This document shows, piece by piece, positions 1 through 12,005 of a stretch of 64,000 nt of DNA. The stretch lies in the NCBI GenBank assembly GCA_951812925.1, contig OX638372.1:85519058-85583057 (forward strand), given 5' to 3'. Within the stretch, counting starts at the first letter, position 1. Every line of letters starts with the position of its first letter. Source of the stretch: Calliopum simillimum. Its lineage: Eukaryota; Arthropoda; Insecta; Diptera; Lauxaniidae. The translations under genes and the position numbers were made by a program. The notes under the pieces are model-generated. The model was not told the origin of the DNA. It ran no database searches and was given only the letters and a program-made list of their open reading frames with translations.

Positions 1-60
1 TGTCTCCTGTAAAATTTGCTTTTTGTCGCATACGCTACTATTGCGGTTAGGGCTCGATAT
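1..60. mobile_element. Right end of an upstream TIR element
   Basis: This is nearly identical to the right end of the next element (2163-2222) and in the same orientation. It therefore looks like the terminus of a second copy lying mostly outside the window. About 20 bp separate it from the inverted start of the next copy, so the two termini form a palindrome here. Confidence 0.6.
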
Positions 61-80
61 ACTCTATACTATTATTATTA

Positions 81-2222
81 TATCGAGCCCTAACCGCAAC
101 AGTAGCGTATGCGACTTTTTTTCGAAATTTTTTTTTTAATGCAAATATGTTCTAAAATGTCATTCACATCTATATGCCAAACATTAAAACTGAATTATGT
201 ATATTTACAAAGATATGGCACTTTCAATTATGTCGTAAGAGCCACATATGTTTTTTTGTTACCGCAAAAAGAACGTAAGCACCTCAAAAACCCGAGAAGG
301 AGGCGAACCAGGCATGGAAAAGTATTCGTCAGAATTATCTCTTTAGTCGGTATAGCCGTCTGGATGTATGTTTATGTGTCCGTGGAAATATTTTTCACGG
401 GAAAACTAAGGTAATTCGACGAAATTTTGAACAGAGGGTTCGTTGTAAAAGTTAGCTCGAAAGCTGAAATATCGAAAAAACGTGGATTTTTCCTTTTTTC
501 ACCATTTCATGTTAGAATAATTCTAAGTAGAAAAAATATATCAATATAATTTGAGCTGGGTTTTGAAGTAAAATAATAGGGCTTCAAGCTATTTTTTAAG
601 CTTTTATGGCTTAGGATTTCCTTGTCCTTTTATATAAACTAAAAAAAAATTTATTTTAACTTTTCACAAAATGGATGGAATATTTAGGCTAGGATTTCTC
701 GAAAACCATATCAGATATAGCAATTCTAAAACCAGATTCGGATTCAACGTCATAATTTACATTGAAAATGATTCTTCTTGTTTTCCTAAAAAAGTTCACT
801 TTTTTTAACAAAAAAATTTCCAAAAAACTTCTTAAAAATACAATATCTCGTTAACGCGATCAGTTAAAATTTTCATAAATAATCTATATATAAATAGGCA
901 AACAAAATCGGGTAGGTCCCTGTTTCTATACCTAAATCTCAACCGATTTGCTTGACTTTTTTTTTGTTGGAAAGGTTGTGAGGAGGAGCAGTGCATAGGA
1001 CTATATTTTTTTTTAAAGTGGGAGGTGCCACGCCCCTAAATGGAAAAAACGATCTCACGGCTAAATCGATTTTAACGAAATTTGGTATGGAGATAGGGTT
1101 AGGACTACGGAACGATAATATGACCATTATGTTTTTCAGTGGTCGGTGCCACGCCCCTAAATGGGAAAAACGCTCTCAAGGCTAAACCGCTGCATCGATT
1201 TTAACGAAATTTGGTACGGAGATAGGATTGGGAATAAGGAACGATAAAATGACCATTATATTTTCAGTGGGCAGTGCCACGCCCCTAAATGGAAAAAACG
1301 CTCTCACGGCGAAAATACTGCATACGATTTTTATGAAATTTGGTATAGATATAGAGTTAGCACTATATAGCACGATAACATGATTGATTTTTATGAATTT
1401 TGGTATAGAAAGATATCAAAAACTGTTTGCTCTTTAGTAGGAGTTACACGCCTCTAAATGAAAAGTACGACATTGCAACTTAGCTGCTGCACCGATGCAG
1501 ATAACCCGAACCCTAAGGAAGAATATTAAAAGTTTTTTGTGTTTTATCGACCAAGGAAGGGTATAAAAACTTTTTCCTTTATTTTATGGTCAAATCGAAA
1601 TGGGCGAATTTCGGCCACAAGGCGAACTCTAGTATTTTTAAATCTACAAATAAACAGGAAGCTAACTGCATACCCAGTTTTTAGTTAGTTTTTGTCAAAC
1701 TTTTTTGTTTAATGCAGAAAAAATGTGAATACCATTTGGTTACCGGAATTCGACCCGGAAAATGGATTAGCTCGTTGACTGATTTTGAAAAAAAAAACTT
1801 TTTCTGCATATTTGGACCCATGTGAACAACTTTGCATAAAAAAAACCTGGAGTGGGACGACATCAGTCAATCTGACCATTTTTGTGGGTTGGTACAATTT
1901 CAGCCATTCAAATGGTTACAAATTTCTTTCGGTGAATTAAATAAATGTATTCTTCAAAGACAAAACAATGTAATTTCAAAAAACGTATGCGCCACATTTT
2001 AATTTCAATCTGCGCCAAGAGTGACTGCGATAATGTCGTATGCAACATAAATGAGTGAAATATGCACAAAATCAATTTAAAAACGCGGGTATTATTTATA
2101 TGAGGTCTAATATAGACTACATTTAACGTTTTGAAAAAATCCGCCATGCATGTTCGAAAAAAACTCTCTCCTGTAAAATTTGCTTTTTGTCGCATACGCT
2201 ACTGTTGCGGTTAGGGCTCGAT
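81..2222. mobile_element. ~2.1 kb element with ~35-bp terminal inverted repeats
   Basis: The left end (about 81-115) begins with TCGAGCCCTAACCGCAAC, and its reverse complement ends the element at about 2188-2222. The interior has no credible coding region. It contains three tandem ~120-bp modules (about 1015-1380), each with a GTGCCACGCCCC box followed by an ACGAAATTTGGTA-type box; the same modules recur elsewhere in the window. The superfamily is not identified. It is probably a non-autonomous DNA element. Confidence 0.6.
1015..1400. repeat. Tandem ~120-bp modules with GCCACGCCC box
   Basis: Three successive units start near 1018, 1138 and 1268. Each contains GTGCCACGCCCCTAAATGG followed by a TTTGGTAYRGA-like box. 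Related modules occur at 7560-8600, 18480-19480, 23630-24290, 27200-27360, 54400-54510 and 60390-61560, sometimes in reverse orientation. Confidence 0.7.
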
Positions 2223-2519
2223 ATGTAATAATATTAATGTTATATTAATAAATTAATAATAATTGAATTGATAATAAACAATTTTAAAAAATGTACTAAA
2301 ATGCTAAAAAATAATAATAATTTATTCAATAAATTTCAATTTAATGAACATCTTTGGTGATGCATTATTTCGTGCTGAGACGATTTCAATTTGCAACGGC
2401 GCACAGTGGTCTAGAATGCTATTCTAGCTGGTCATAACTCTTTCCTGGTTATTTTTTATAAAAAAATATCAACTTTTATGTTTTGAAGGTTGCTGACTCT
2501 AAATCTGAAAACGATTTTT
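2223..2519. other. Intergenic, no gene seen
   Basis: AT-rich DNA between the TIR element and the satellite array. No open frame or repeat structure is recognisable, apart from a divergent lead-in to the satellite from about 2450. Confidence 0.5.
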
Positions 2520-3960
2520 AAAAAATCAAAATGGCGGATCCAAAATGGCGGACAATTTTCTAAAAAAATAACTACATCACAACAACTTTTTGGCTTAGGA
2601 GTATTTTGAGGTCGTTGATTTCGAATTCGGTATCATCTATTTTGTAAACAAAATGGCGGATCCAAAATGGCGGACAATTTTCTAAAAAATTAACTATATC
2701 ACAACAACTTTTTGGCTTAGGAGTATTTTGAGGTCGTTGATTTCGAATTCGGTATCATCTATTTTGTAAACAAAATGGCGGATCCAAAATGGCGGACAAT
2801 TTTCTAAAAAATTAACTACATCACGACAAAATTGTGGATAAGGGGGTTTTTGAGGTCGCTGATTTCGAATTCGGTATCATCTATTTTGTAAACAAAATGG
2901 CGGATCCAAAATGGCGGACAATTTCCTTAAAAATTAAATATATCACAACTTTTTGGCTTAGGAGTATTTTGAGGTCGTTGATTTCGAATTCGGTATCATC
3001 GATTTTGTAAACAAAATGGCGGATCCAAAATGGCGGACAATTTTCTAAAAAATTAACTACATCACAACAACTTTTTGGCTCAGGAGTATTTTAAGGTCGT
3101 TGATTTCGAATTCGGTATCATTTTTTGTAATTAAAATGGCGGATCCAAAATGGCGGATCCAAAATGGCGGACAATTTTCTAAAAATTAGCTACATCACGA
3201 CAAAATTGTGGATAAGGGGGTTTTTGAGGTCGCTGATTTCGAATTCGGTATCATCTATTTTGTAAACAAAATGGCGGATCCAAAATGGCGGACAATTTCC
3301 TTAAAAATTAACTATATCACAACTTTTTGGCTTAGGAGTATTTTGAGGTCGTTGATTTCGAATTCGGTATCATTTTTTGTAATTAAAATGGCGGATCCAA
3401 AATGGCGGACAATTTTCTAAAAAATTAACTACATCACAACAACTTTTTGGCTTAGGAGTATTTTGAGGTCGTTGATTTCGAATTCGGTATCATCTATTTT
3501 GTAAACAAAATGGCGGATCCAAAATGGCGGACAATTTCCTTAAAAATTAACTATATCACAACTTTTTGGCTTAGGAGTATTTTGAGGTCGTTGATTTCGA
3601 ATTCGGTATCATCTATTTTGTAAACAAAATGGCGGATCCAAAATGGCGGACAATTTCCTTAAAAATTAACTATATCACAACTTTTTGGCTTAGGAGTATT
3701 TTGAGGTCGCTGATTTCGAATTCGGTATCATCTATTTTGTAAACAAAATGGCGGATCCAAAATGGCGGACAATTTTCTAAAAAATTAACTACATCACAAC
3801 AAAATTGTGGATAAGGGGGTTTTTGAGGTCGCTGATTTCGAATTCGGTATCATTTTTTGTAATTAAAATGGCGGATCCAAAATGGCGGACAATTTCCTTA
3901 AAAATTAACTACATCACGACAAAATTGTGGATAAGGGGGTTTTTGAGGTCGCTGATTTCC
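2520..3960. repeat. Satellite array, ~120-bp unit, about 12 copies
   Basis: The motif ATGGCGGATCC recurs at 2531, 2653, 2775, 2897, 3016, 3136, 3271, 3388, 3510, 3629, 3748 and 3868, a period of 117-135 bp and mostly 119-122. Each unit has the paired motif AAAATGGCGGATCC / AAAATGGCGGAC, a middle part in two versions (ACTTTTTGGCTTAGGAG or AAAATTGTGGATAAGGGGG), and a TTTCGAATTCGGTATCAT segment. The unit near 3136 has an extra copy of the short motif. Open frames across it are by-products of the repeat. Confidence 0.95.
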
Positions 3961-4454
3961 AATAGTCTATTGTGACTGATTTTATTTTTTTTCATTTGTG
4001 ATTGGCACAATTGCTTAATGTCTTTTATGTTTTTGACAACCGTTTTTGTCACAAATTGAACATAAAATGTAAACAAATAAAATTAAATTTAAATTATTTC
4101 GTTTTGATTTAGTTTACATAGATTTCTGATTGTACAAAATAGATATGTATATGCATGTAGTTAATAAAATTGTGGTTTTCTTCTAAATAACGCACAATCA
4201 TTCAGTAAAATTTCTTTAAAAGCAAAATAAGATATCAAATAAATTTTAAATTCAAAAAGTATTTGACAGCAAAACAAAAAACAGCTGTTCTGAAACGTTT
4301 TCAATAGCAATTTGCAACAGTGTATGCTCACAGTTATTTACACTTGCAAATTTGCATTTGCTACGATGCAACAAGATCGTGAATACGGCTATTGTTTGTC
4401 ACCGTTTTATATTGATATTAATCGGTAATTGTGACTTCGCATTTGTTATCGATT
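3961..4454 (+). promoter_or_regulatory. Upstream region and likely 5' UTR exon of the cyclin B-like gene
   Basis: No open frame. A strong 5' splice site (ATTGTAAGT) at 4455 pairs with a 3' splice site at 4560-4561, implying a noncoding first exon ending at 4454. A TATCGAT sequence at about 4448 resembles the core of the Drosophila DRE promoter element. The transcription start cannot be fixed from the sequence. Confidence 0.4.
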
Positions 4455-4579
4455 GTAAGTTGACATTCGTGTATTGTTGACATTTATGTGTTGTTTTAAT
4501 TTATTTTTTTTTTTTTTGCTGTTCGCTCCATTTTTATTTTTTTTTATTTTTGTTGTTCCAGATATAAGGATTTCACAAA

Positions 4580-4996
4580 ATGATCGTGGGCAAAGCAAAG
4601 AAAGCTGGTGCAACAGATAATACCAGACGTGCTGCATTGGGAGATCTTCAGAATCGTGCATTTAATTGCAATGTTACAGGCAAGGATCCTGCCCAAAAAG
4701 ACGTGAAGAAGGAGATGCAATCCAAAAACACTCGAGTGGAAAATCGTTGGAGGAAGGTTCTTGCAGCAAACCAAAAATTAAGCGAAAACAATATACTTAT
4801 AACTTCAAAAGGAAGAGTAGCAGGAGGTAATGCTGCACGCAAGATTGCAACGCGCTCTAGCTCTGTACGGCTACGAAGTACAAACACAAATACCACACAC
4901 GGTGTGCAACGAGATGCTACCAATTTGATTGGAGGAAACAAAGTGAAGACGTTGACTATCAAAGTGGTCGAAAATCCTTTGTCAGATTTTTGAAAT
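4580..4996 (+). CDS. CycB-like: Cyclin B-like N-terminal fragment with destruction box
   Basis: The frame encodes 137 residues. Residues 16-26 (RRAALGDLQNR) match the mitotic cyclin B destruction box RxxLGxxxN recognised by the APC/C. The following region, with its GKDPAQKD and RVENRWRK stretches, also resembles Drosophila cyclin B. The frame ends at a stop codon before any cyclin box, and no cyclin fold, KEN box or kinase-binding region is found downstream. The ATG lies just inside an exon with a strong acceptor (long pyrimidine tract, AG at 4560-4561), so a 107-bp 5' UTR intron (4455-4561) is likely. Possible readings are a truncated duplicate that kept its promoter-proximal exons, a first coding exon whose donor lies inside (for example near 4940), or a short degradable decoy protein. 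The family call is firm; whether it is functional is open. Confidence 0.7.
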
Positions 4997-5014
4997 ATTT
5001 TTAAAATTCAATTT

Positions 5015-5468
5015 AGCTTTGTTTGACGAATTTAGATCAGAGTAGAGCAGAGCAGAGTAGAGCAGCTTTTGAAAAATGTCATATAACTTTTAGAGCAGGC
5101 TAGAGTAGAGTAGAGTAGTGTAGAGCAGAAATTTCAAAAAACACAAAACAAGCAACTTTAAGTAAATCAGCAAAAATTTGGAAATATTTACATTTTTTCA
5201 CGTTAAAAATAAAAAGTTAATAAAAAAATTGACGCAAAATTTTTAAAATATTTATTTTGTTTTGATTTTTCTTATGAAATTTTGCTGCTCCAACCTGCTC
5301 TACATAAAATTCTAGAGCAGAAAAAAGCAAACAGAGTAGTTTAGAGCGACTCATCGAACACTTTTCAGAGTAGAATAGAGCAAGCTAGAGCAGAAAAAAG
5401 TTTCATCGAACACTTTTGACTGCTCTAACTTGCTCTAGAGTACTCTAGAGCAATCATCAAACAAAGCT
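5015..5468. mobile_element. MITE-like fold-back with AGAGCAG repeats
   Basis: The ends are inverted copies of AGCTTTGTTTGATGA (5015 and 5468). The left half is rich in direct copies of AGAGCAG/AGAGTAG and the right half carries the complement CTGCTCT. The whole ~450 bp can therefore fold back. It has no coding capacity. Confidence 0.75.
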
Positions 5469-5540
5469 TTTATTTTAATTTAATTTATTTGACACTTTGA
5501 ACAATTTTTAACTCATGAAATTTTGTTGTCTAAACCTAAT

Positions 5541-7070
5541 GCCCCATCCACAATCAATGCGGGACTTGCAAGCAATTTTGAAAGCTTTTTGCTCTTTTCT
5601 TCTTTTTCATGCAAGCTCAGCTAAAACTGTCTGAAATCAGTGCTTGCAATAACTTTTGACATTTATACCGATCCCTGTAATTAAACATTAAAATCGATTA
5701 AGATGTATTAAATAAAATAATAATCTTATTTACCATTTTGCTGGCGACGATCTTAGTTAAAATTCATTCCTTGTTTGTGTTTAATTTAAATTATTTTTCA
5801 AATAAGTTTGACATTTTTCAAATAATAGTTTATAGTGATGCTTAATTTTTCTTGCTAAATCTGCAGGTAACCGAATATAAAGCAAGTACTCGTAACTTTT
5901 TATATGCAGGGTGGTTGGGATTCGGTAGAACACCGGAAAATGTAAGATTCCTGGGACTATTCTGAACTTTTCTTAGTTCCATTTTTTGAAATTCGCAAAA
6001 CGAACGGAGATATAGCCATCAGAAGATCGGGATATAGCTTTATGAAAACCGGTATAAGTTCGGAACCCCTTGATGAATTTTAATAACATAAAAGTCATAT
6101 GGGAGGTATTTAAAAGTTTTTAATCCGAGTCATGATTTTTGAGGTATGCCGAATTTTCGGTACTATTGTAATGTTTTCGTAAATTGCATACAAGTTTCTT
6201 TGATTTATTTTTCTTGTTTTTCTATAAAAAAATATGCCAATGGCGGAAATCAGGTGCAAATTACAAATCAAATGAAAAGAAATAAATTGGGCATTCATGA
6301 TTTATTACTAAAACTATGTATTAATAATACAGTTTTTGGAAAAATAGTGCCTTAAAAAAATCTGTAAAAATTTTCAAAAATTTGCTGTATCTCTAAAACC
6401 ATGACTCATATTTGGACAGTGTTATGCAATAACGAGTCAACCCACTCGAAATAAGTTTTGAGATATTTACATTTTGATCTAGATGTCGTAGAACAAATGA
6501 TATGAAAATGTCAAACAAATTTTGTTGTTTTCAACCTCTTATTAACAATATTAAGGTTCGGTTTTTAAAAATAGGTGCTTCTTCATATTTAGAATCGAAC
6601 TGTATTCATAAGTCGAAAAAAATTTGTTTGAGTGTTGACTCGTTATTGCATAACAGTGTCCATTTAAAACATTTGTACTACTCAACGTGTGCTTCACTTA
6701 AATTTTAGACATTGAAGAAATGCACTACATAGTTTGGTATTCACTGTAATAAAGACAAATTTAAGTCAATAAGATGTTTTTAATTATACTTTTTATATAT
6801 TTTCAACATGAATATGTTACCGACTACTTCTAAATGTATCCGTTTACTACAAACTTTACAAAAAAAATTGTCACTAGCTTGTTTTCATGTACACGCAGCA
6901 AGGGAACAAGCAACTGCTTTGCATGAAATCAAAAAGCTTTTTTTTACTCTCTTTACTATTTTTCTCAAATCCTACAGCGGTAAAATAGAATTTTCTGCTC
7001 TGCTCTAACTTATGAAATTTCAACTAACTGTTTCACTTGCACCTGTTCCTGCATTGATTGTGGATAGGGC
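5541..7070. mobile_element. ~1.5 kb TIR element
   Basis: The left end starts GCCCCATCCACAATCAATGC and the right end finishes GCATTGATTGTGGATAGGGC, the inverted form. A copy of the 'GGAGATATAGCCATCGGAAG' repeat family lies inside (about 5990-6360), as an older insertion or component. No transposase is seen. Confidence 0.65.
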
Positions 7071-7375
7071 ATAACTCATTTCAAAATTTTTTGCGCGAAC
7101 GAAATATCAGTTATTGATTTTAACGTATTTATGACATTTCAATTACATTAAAAATTTTTGAACAATTCAATCATCGTGCAACACGAAAAAGTTCGTTTAT
7201 TTCGCATTTTGATTGTGGAAAAAATATTAAATGTTGATGGTTTTTTAAAATTCCGAACCAAACAATCCCATTTCATGTGTATTTCAAACTTGTGCAAAAA
7301 TTGTGAGATTCCTTTTCTTCTCTAATTTCTAATAATTTGTGTCTGCAACTGCTGCTGACAGCAGATCGAAGGTTA

Positions 7376-9214
7376 GTATCTTCTCTTCTTATACGAGCTA
7401 AAATTGTATGTTTATTTATATATTTATATATTTATAAATATATATGTGCCCAAATTTTTCTCGAGAACGGATGCAGCGATTTTAATGAAACTTGGAATAG
7501 TGTTAGATATTAGCATACAATGAAGAATGAGCTAGATTTGAACTTTGTAAATGCTCACCAGGGGGCGTGGCGCTGCCCTAAATTTTTAAATTGATTTAGT
7601 CATAATTCGCAAACTATACAAGATATTTAAATGAAATTTGGTGAGCGGGTACGGCTTGATAGTACCTTGGAACAGACAAAAAGTTGGCGGGATCGAAGAA
7701 GTGCCACGCCCACTTTTCAGCCCTTGAAAATTTTGATTCAATATTACCCGAAAACGACTCCAACAATTTTAATGAAAATTTAGGAGATGTTACCTCTGCA
7801 AACAAGGATTAATATGTAATACACCGTTATATTGGGAAAACTCGTTGAAGGGCGTGGCACCGCCCACAAAGATATAAAACGGTATAAAAAGAAAACTAAT
7901 AAAGCAAACATTCTGAATTTAACTGTGAGGAGCCTAATTGCTATAAGGCATCTCTGATCTTGAAGTGGGCGAAATATCGCAGTTGCGCGTGGAACCTCCC
8001 ATACAAGCAAAATACGTAAAATGCTTTATCTCGCAAATGTTACAAGATATTTTGATGAAATTTGGAATGTAGGTACTGCTTATAAATGCCTTTTAATAAT
8101 CGAAAAGTGAGCGGTATCGAAGAAGTGCCACGCCCCCCTTTTAACCATTGAAAATTTTAATTCAATATTACTCGAAAACGACTCCAACAATTTTAATGAT
8201 AATGTAGGAGATGTTAACACTGCCATCAAGGATTAATATGTGGTATAACGTTATATTAAAAAAATACGTTGAGGGGCGTGGCACCGCCAACAAAAAATAT
8301 AATACGCTATAAAAAGAAAACTACTAAAGCAATCTTTCTGAATTTAACTGCAAGGAGTCTACTTGCTATTAGCACCTATGACCTGAAAGTGGACAAAATA
8401 TCGCCGGTGTACGTGGAACCTCCCATACAAGTAAAACAAATTAAAAGCTATTTCTCACAAATAGTACAACATATTTTGATGAAATTTGGTATGCGGATCT
8501 GTATCATGAGTATCTAAAACATAACAAAAAATAGGCTTGAGTATCTAAAGCATAACGAAAAATAGGCTTTGTTCAATAATTGCCACGCCCACTTTTTATC
8601 AAAATAAAAATTTTGGTTAATAACTCAGGCACAAAAAAAAAAAAAATGGAATTAACTTTTTAATTCTTATATGCAGCCTTATGTACTTTTTGACGCTGAA
8701 TCCGTCTCCATTGCAGAACTTTCATTACACCTGCAGGATTTTGAAATATCCATGCTTGAATTTGAAGAAAACGCTGTACAGCATAACTACAAGAAAAGGT
8801 AAAATTCTTTTCATTAATAGCATCGAATAGCCACAATCTTCCTTATCAAAATATCCTTTCGGATTTTTACAATAGGACTCTTATTTTCCGAGTTATGATC
8901 CTTTGAAGATAAGATATTTCAGCCCCCATACAAAAGACGAAATATTTTGGGTTTGTGGCATATCCCATTAATTTATTTTAGGGCATTCTATTTCACCAAA
9001 AAAAATTAGAGTTTTTGATATTTTTCTATACCATTCGTTATTTTCTGAGTTTTTTCTTATTATTGTTCCCATCGGTTTATTTATCATTTTGAAAGCATGA
9101 CCATTAGAGGTGAAAAGGTACAAGTTTCATAACAAAAAATAGCTATGAATAAAAACATCGACTAAAAAAATAAAATCAGATTGTTGACTGAGCAGGGATC
9201 GGTCTCCAGGTACT
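7376..9214. mobile_element. ~1.8 kb interspersed repeat, copy 1
   Basis: It starts at GTATCTTCTCTTCTTATACG and ends at GGTCTCCAGGTACT. It is collinear with the copy at 18307-20080 over its length. The first ~1.2 kb is built of GCCACGCCC modules in both orientations. No transposase or reverse transcriptase is visible and the ends are not inverted repeats, so the class is unclear. A non-autonomous Helitron or a retroelement is possible. Confidence 0.7.
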
Positions 9215-9309
9215 TCAAATTTATAAGAAAAGATTTTGTAATTGGATTTTTGGGTTAGAATTTAAAAATTTTATAAAGTTTTGTGTTATTTCAATTATAC
9301 TTCCAATAA

Positions 9310-9514
9310 CTGATTGCCATTCGACCACGACCGTTTTCACTTGATGTTGTCGTATGTGATCCACTTTTCATCACCAGTTATCATCCGCTTCAAAAATGGA
9401 TTGAATTTGTTGCGATTCAGTAGCGGTTTAAAAATAGAAATTGGGTCTATTAAATTTTTCTGTGTTAACTCGTGTGGCACTCATATATCGAGTTTTTTTT
9501 GTATCCGGCCTTAT
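9310..9514 (-). pseudogene. Mariner transposase, central fragment
   Basis: Minus-strand translation gives the mariner region ending in FLKRMITGDEKWITYDN, with the first catalytic Asp region, preceded by VPHELTQKN. A stop codon interrupts it just after YDNIK. It is truncated at about 9310, so the rest of the catalytic domain is missing. It is the continuation of the N-terminal fragment at 12006-12349; the two are separated by the hAT element 9515-11997. Confidence 0.85.
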
Positions 9515-9689
9515 TAGGGATTTCAGTCCCTAAACTTGAAAGAAAAATTAAATTTAGTTTTGAATAACACTTCAAAAAATTTGTTTTCTAGAAAGTCTTA
9601 TATTGTAATTTATTTGACGTTTTAATGAAAAAAATTGATATATTTTGTAATAGTGGTGATAGGGGTTATTTCCTCCAGAAAATTTTCGA

Positions 9690-9770
9690 TTAGCTTTCTT
9701 CAATTCAACCAACAAGTGTTGAATCAGAAAGATGCTTTTCGTGTGCAGATTATATATCTGTGCACTTTTG
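9690..9770 (+). pseudogene. hAT transposase C-terminal remnant
   Basis: A short open stretch contains the SVESERCFSCAD motif, typical of the hATC domain, followed by a stop. It lies only ~175 bp from the left terminus, so the N-terminal and catalytic parts have been deleted. Confidence 0.6.
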
Positions 9771-10294
9771 ACAAAACAACCTAGCTCGAAACTGGAACTT
9801 TTCAGGAGAACCTAAAAGCTGATTAACTACTTTTCAATATTGTAGCTCAATTTCGTTGATACAGCGCTGAATCTCCTTTTTCCATAAATTTTTACTAATC
9901 AGCTGTCAAATTATTTTTTGGTTCATAACACTTCACCGCACGGATGGCGCTAAGTTCAAATCTTGCGTGAACTATGGGACACCTTTATATCTCTGAAACA
10001 AGAAATTATAGAGACATGTCGATTATACCAATAGAAGCGTATTTAAATTTTATATTTAGGACTAAAATCCTGGAGAATTGTGTTATCTCGACTTAGGTTG
10101 TTTTGTCAAAAGTTTACAGATATGTAATAAATTTAGATCTAAATTGGATGATAAAACAAGTAATGCTTTAATTTTCCTAAAATCATGTTTTAATAATAAT
10201 AAAACTAAAAGAAAAGTTAATTCTTTCAAGTCCAATACTTGTTAAAACTTTGATCTCACTATTTTATATAATTAAATATGTATGATATTTTATA

Positions 10295-11208
10295 TGGCAA
10301 ATCCCAAAAACTTTTAACATCCCGCGTCCGTGTACTGAATAGCGATACTGAGCTGAATTTATACAATTTTAGATGACGGATATGAATAATTTTTATTGTA
10401 CAGGTGTATTCTAACATGTTTATGAGACAAAAAATCTGATGTGAAGCTTGTACGAATAGATATAACCATTTGAATGATCAGTTTATTCAAATTTGCCGTG
10501 TCTGTTGTAATATTTTATGATTATGTCTGTATGCTGTAATCACGCCGTGTACTTTAGAATGTTGGTTTTCAGTAAAAACTCTACTGAATCGATATCTCTT
10601 TTGAATAGGATAATGCAAATATATGTGCGTAGCTTCTATAAAAAAACTACAGGGTGATAAAGAAGCATCCGTCGATTTAAAAATTTTTCATATGCGAGTC
10701 TTTAAAACAACTTTACAGCCACGCCGTCTAGAATTTCAGGATTTTCATGGTGGGGTTAGACTGCTTTTTTGAAACAGAAAAGATCTACGAAAACCAAATT
10801 AGCGTGCCATGCACCGTTTTTGTTATACAGGGCTAAATGTTCGAGGCAAAAAAACGTAAATGTGAGTGAAAAATCGTTTAAACCGACGGCACACGATAAA
10901 CATCATCTTGACATTCAAAAAATGTTTTGTGAACATTTCTTCCTATTGTGGTACACATATAAAACTATGCGGCGTTGGCTAATTTTACACGAATTTTTCG
11001 ATTTTTGACAATCAAACTATTTTTGGATTTTTTTATTTCATTCAAAATGGTTTATTTTTTACGCCGCGTTACTTAAGTGGGTAACGTTAACGATTTTTTA
11101 TTCCTTAAACACATCTCTTGACGGTAGAACACGAGAAAACCATGTGCCTTGAAAATTTTTACGACCTCTTTTTTTTTCAAAATGTTAAAAGTTTTTGGGA
11201 TTTGCCCA
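10295..11208. mobile_element. 0.9 kb TIR element nested in the hAT element
   Basis: Inverted ends TGGCAAATCCCAAAAAC (left) and its complement (right) extend for about 28 bp. TATA flanks both sides (10291-10294, 11209-11212), compatible with a TA or TATA target duplication. Nothing recognisable is encoded. Confidence 0.7.
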
Positions 11209-11389
11209 TATATGTTTTTAACTAAGCATACAATGCTGCAATGTACCTTTATGTTTGTTTTTGAAGTAAATATGTAAGTATTGATGAATTTTTGTTTTTT
11301 AAAAAGGCGTTAATTGCTTGATAAAATTAAATCTTTTGAGAAATTTTTCTTTAATATTTTTGACAATTTTTAAATAAAATATCTTTAGG

Positions 11390-11820
11390 GAACGGTCCAT
11401 TCAGTACGTCGAGTACGTCACGTCGTTTTTTTCGACTGACAGCTAAGTTAAAAATATGAGTTTATATCAAGTGTGACCCAATCAGTACGTCTCCGTCAAC
11501 GCAACGTACAAAAGTTGCCCAACTCCCAACTTTCGACGTACGTCGTGAGATTTGACAACCGTAAAATAAATTTATTTTCAATTTCATTTGTTGTTTTTTT
11601 TTTTTTTTCGTTTTTGTTTTATTTTTTGAATAATATTGGCATAAAAAAATATTGGAGCTGTGCAAGTGTAAAATTAAAATTTGAAATTGATATTATAAAA
11701 AGAATTGTGATGTTTAAATCCGTTTTCGAAGTATTCATTGGGCCAGGCTTCTCCGTCAAATGCGTCGCAGTCAGTTGAAAAAAACGACGAGACGTATTCG
11801 ACGTACTGAATGGACCGTTC
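11390..11820. mobile_element. 431-bp MITE with ~50-bp TIRs
   Basis: Left end GAACGGTCCATTCAGTACGT and the inverted right end match over about 50 bp. The interior repeats CGTACGTCG-type words. No target duplication is clear and there is no coding capacity. Confidence 0.8.
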
Positions 11821-12005
11821 GCTTTTGTAGGGGTGTAGTAGGGGTATATAAGACAAAATATTAGGAATTTTTAATACTAAATTCTGCTTTATTTAGGAAG
11901 AAAAAAAAATTCATACAAATCCCGAAAAATCCCGTAATTCAAAATTTCTGATCCCGAAATCCCGGGATCGCAAAAAGTCCAAAAATTGGAATCCCTAGGC
12001 CTTAT

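Larger units (their letters stand above)
9515..11997 (+). mobile_element. hAT-superfamily element inserted in mariner, 8-bp TSD
   Basis: Both sides carry the 8-bp target duplication GGCCTTAT (9507-9514 and 11998-12005). The termini are TAGGGATTTC and the inverted TAGGGATTCC. Near 9690-9765 the + strand translates to PTSVESERCFSCADY, resembling the hAT C-terminal dimerisation (hATC) motif. Most of the transposase is absent, so this is an internally deleted copy. It holds two younger elements (10295-11208 and 11390-11820). Confidence 0.85.

Noticed and set aside
109..414. 101-codon + frame near the start
   Set aside because: It lies inside a TIR element, overlaps the inverted terminus and repeat modules, and its translation shows no family features.
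3208..3420. Open frame with repeated DPKWRTI
   Set aside because: Translation of the satellite repeat, not a gene.
2520..3960. Regular repeats as a CRISPR array
   Set aside because: Units are contiguous ~120-bp tandem copies without unique spacers, in eukaryotic DNA.
4544..4962. Minus-strand frames opposite the cyclin B-like exon
   Set aside because: Shadows of the + frame; Phe/Leu-rich antisense without splice context.
11462..11778. Overlapping frames of about 100 codons
   Set aside because: They run through the inverted ends and poly-T of a 431-bp MITE.
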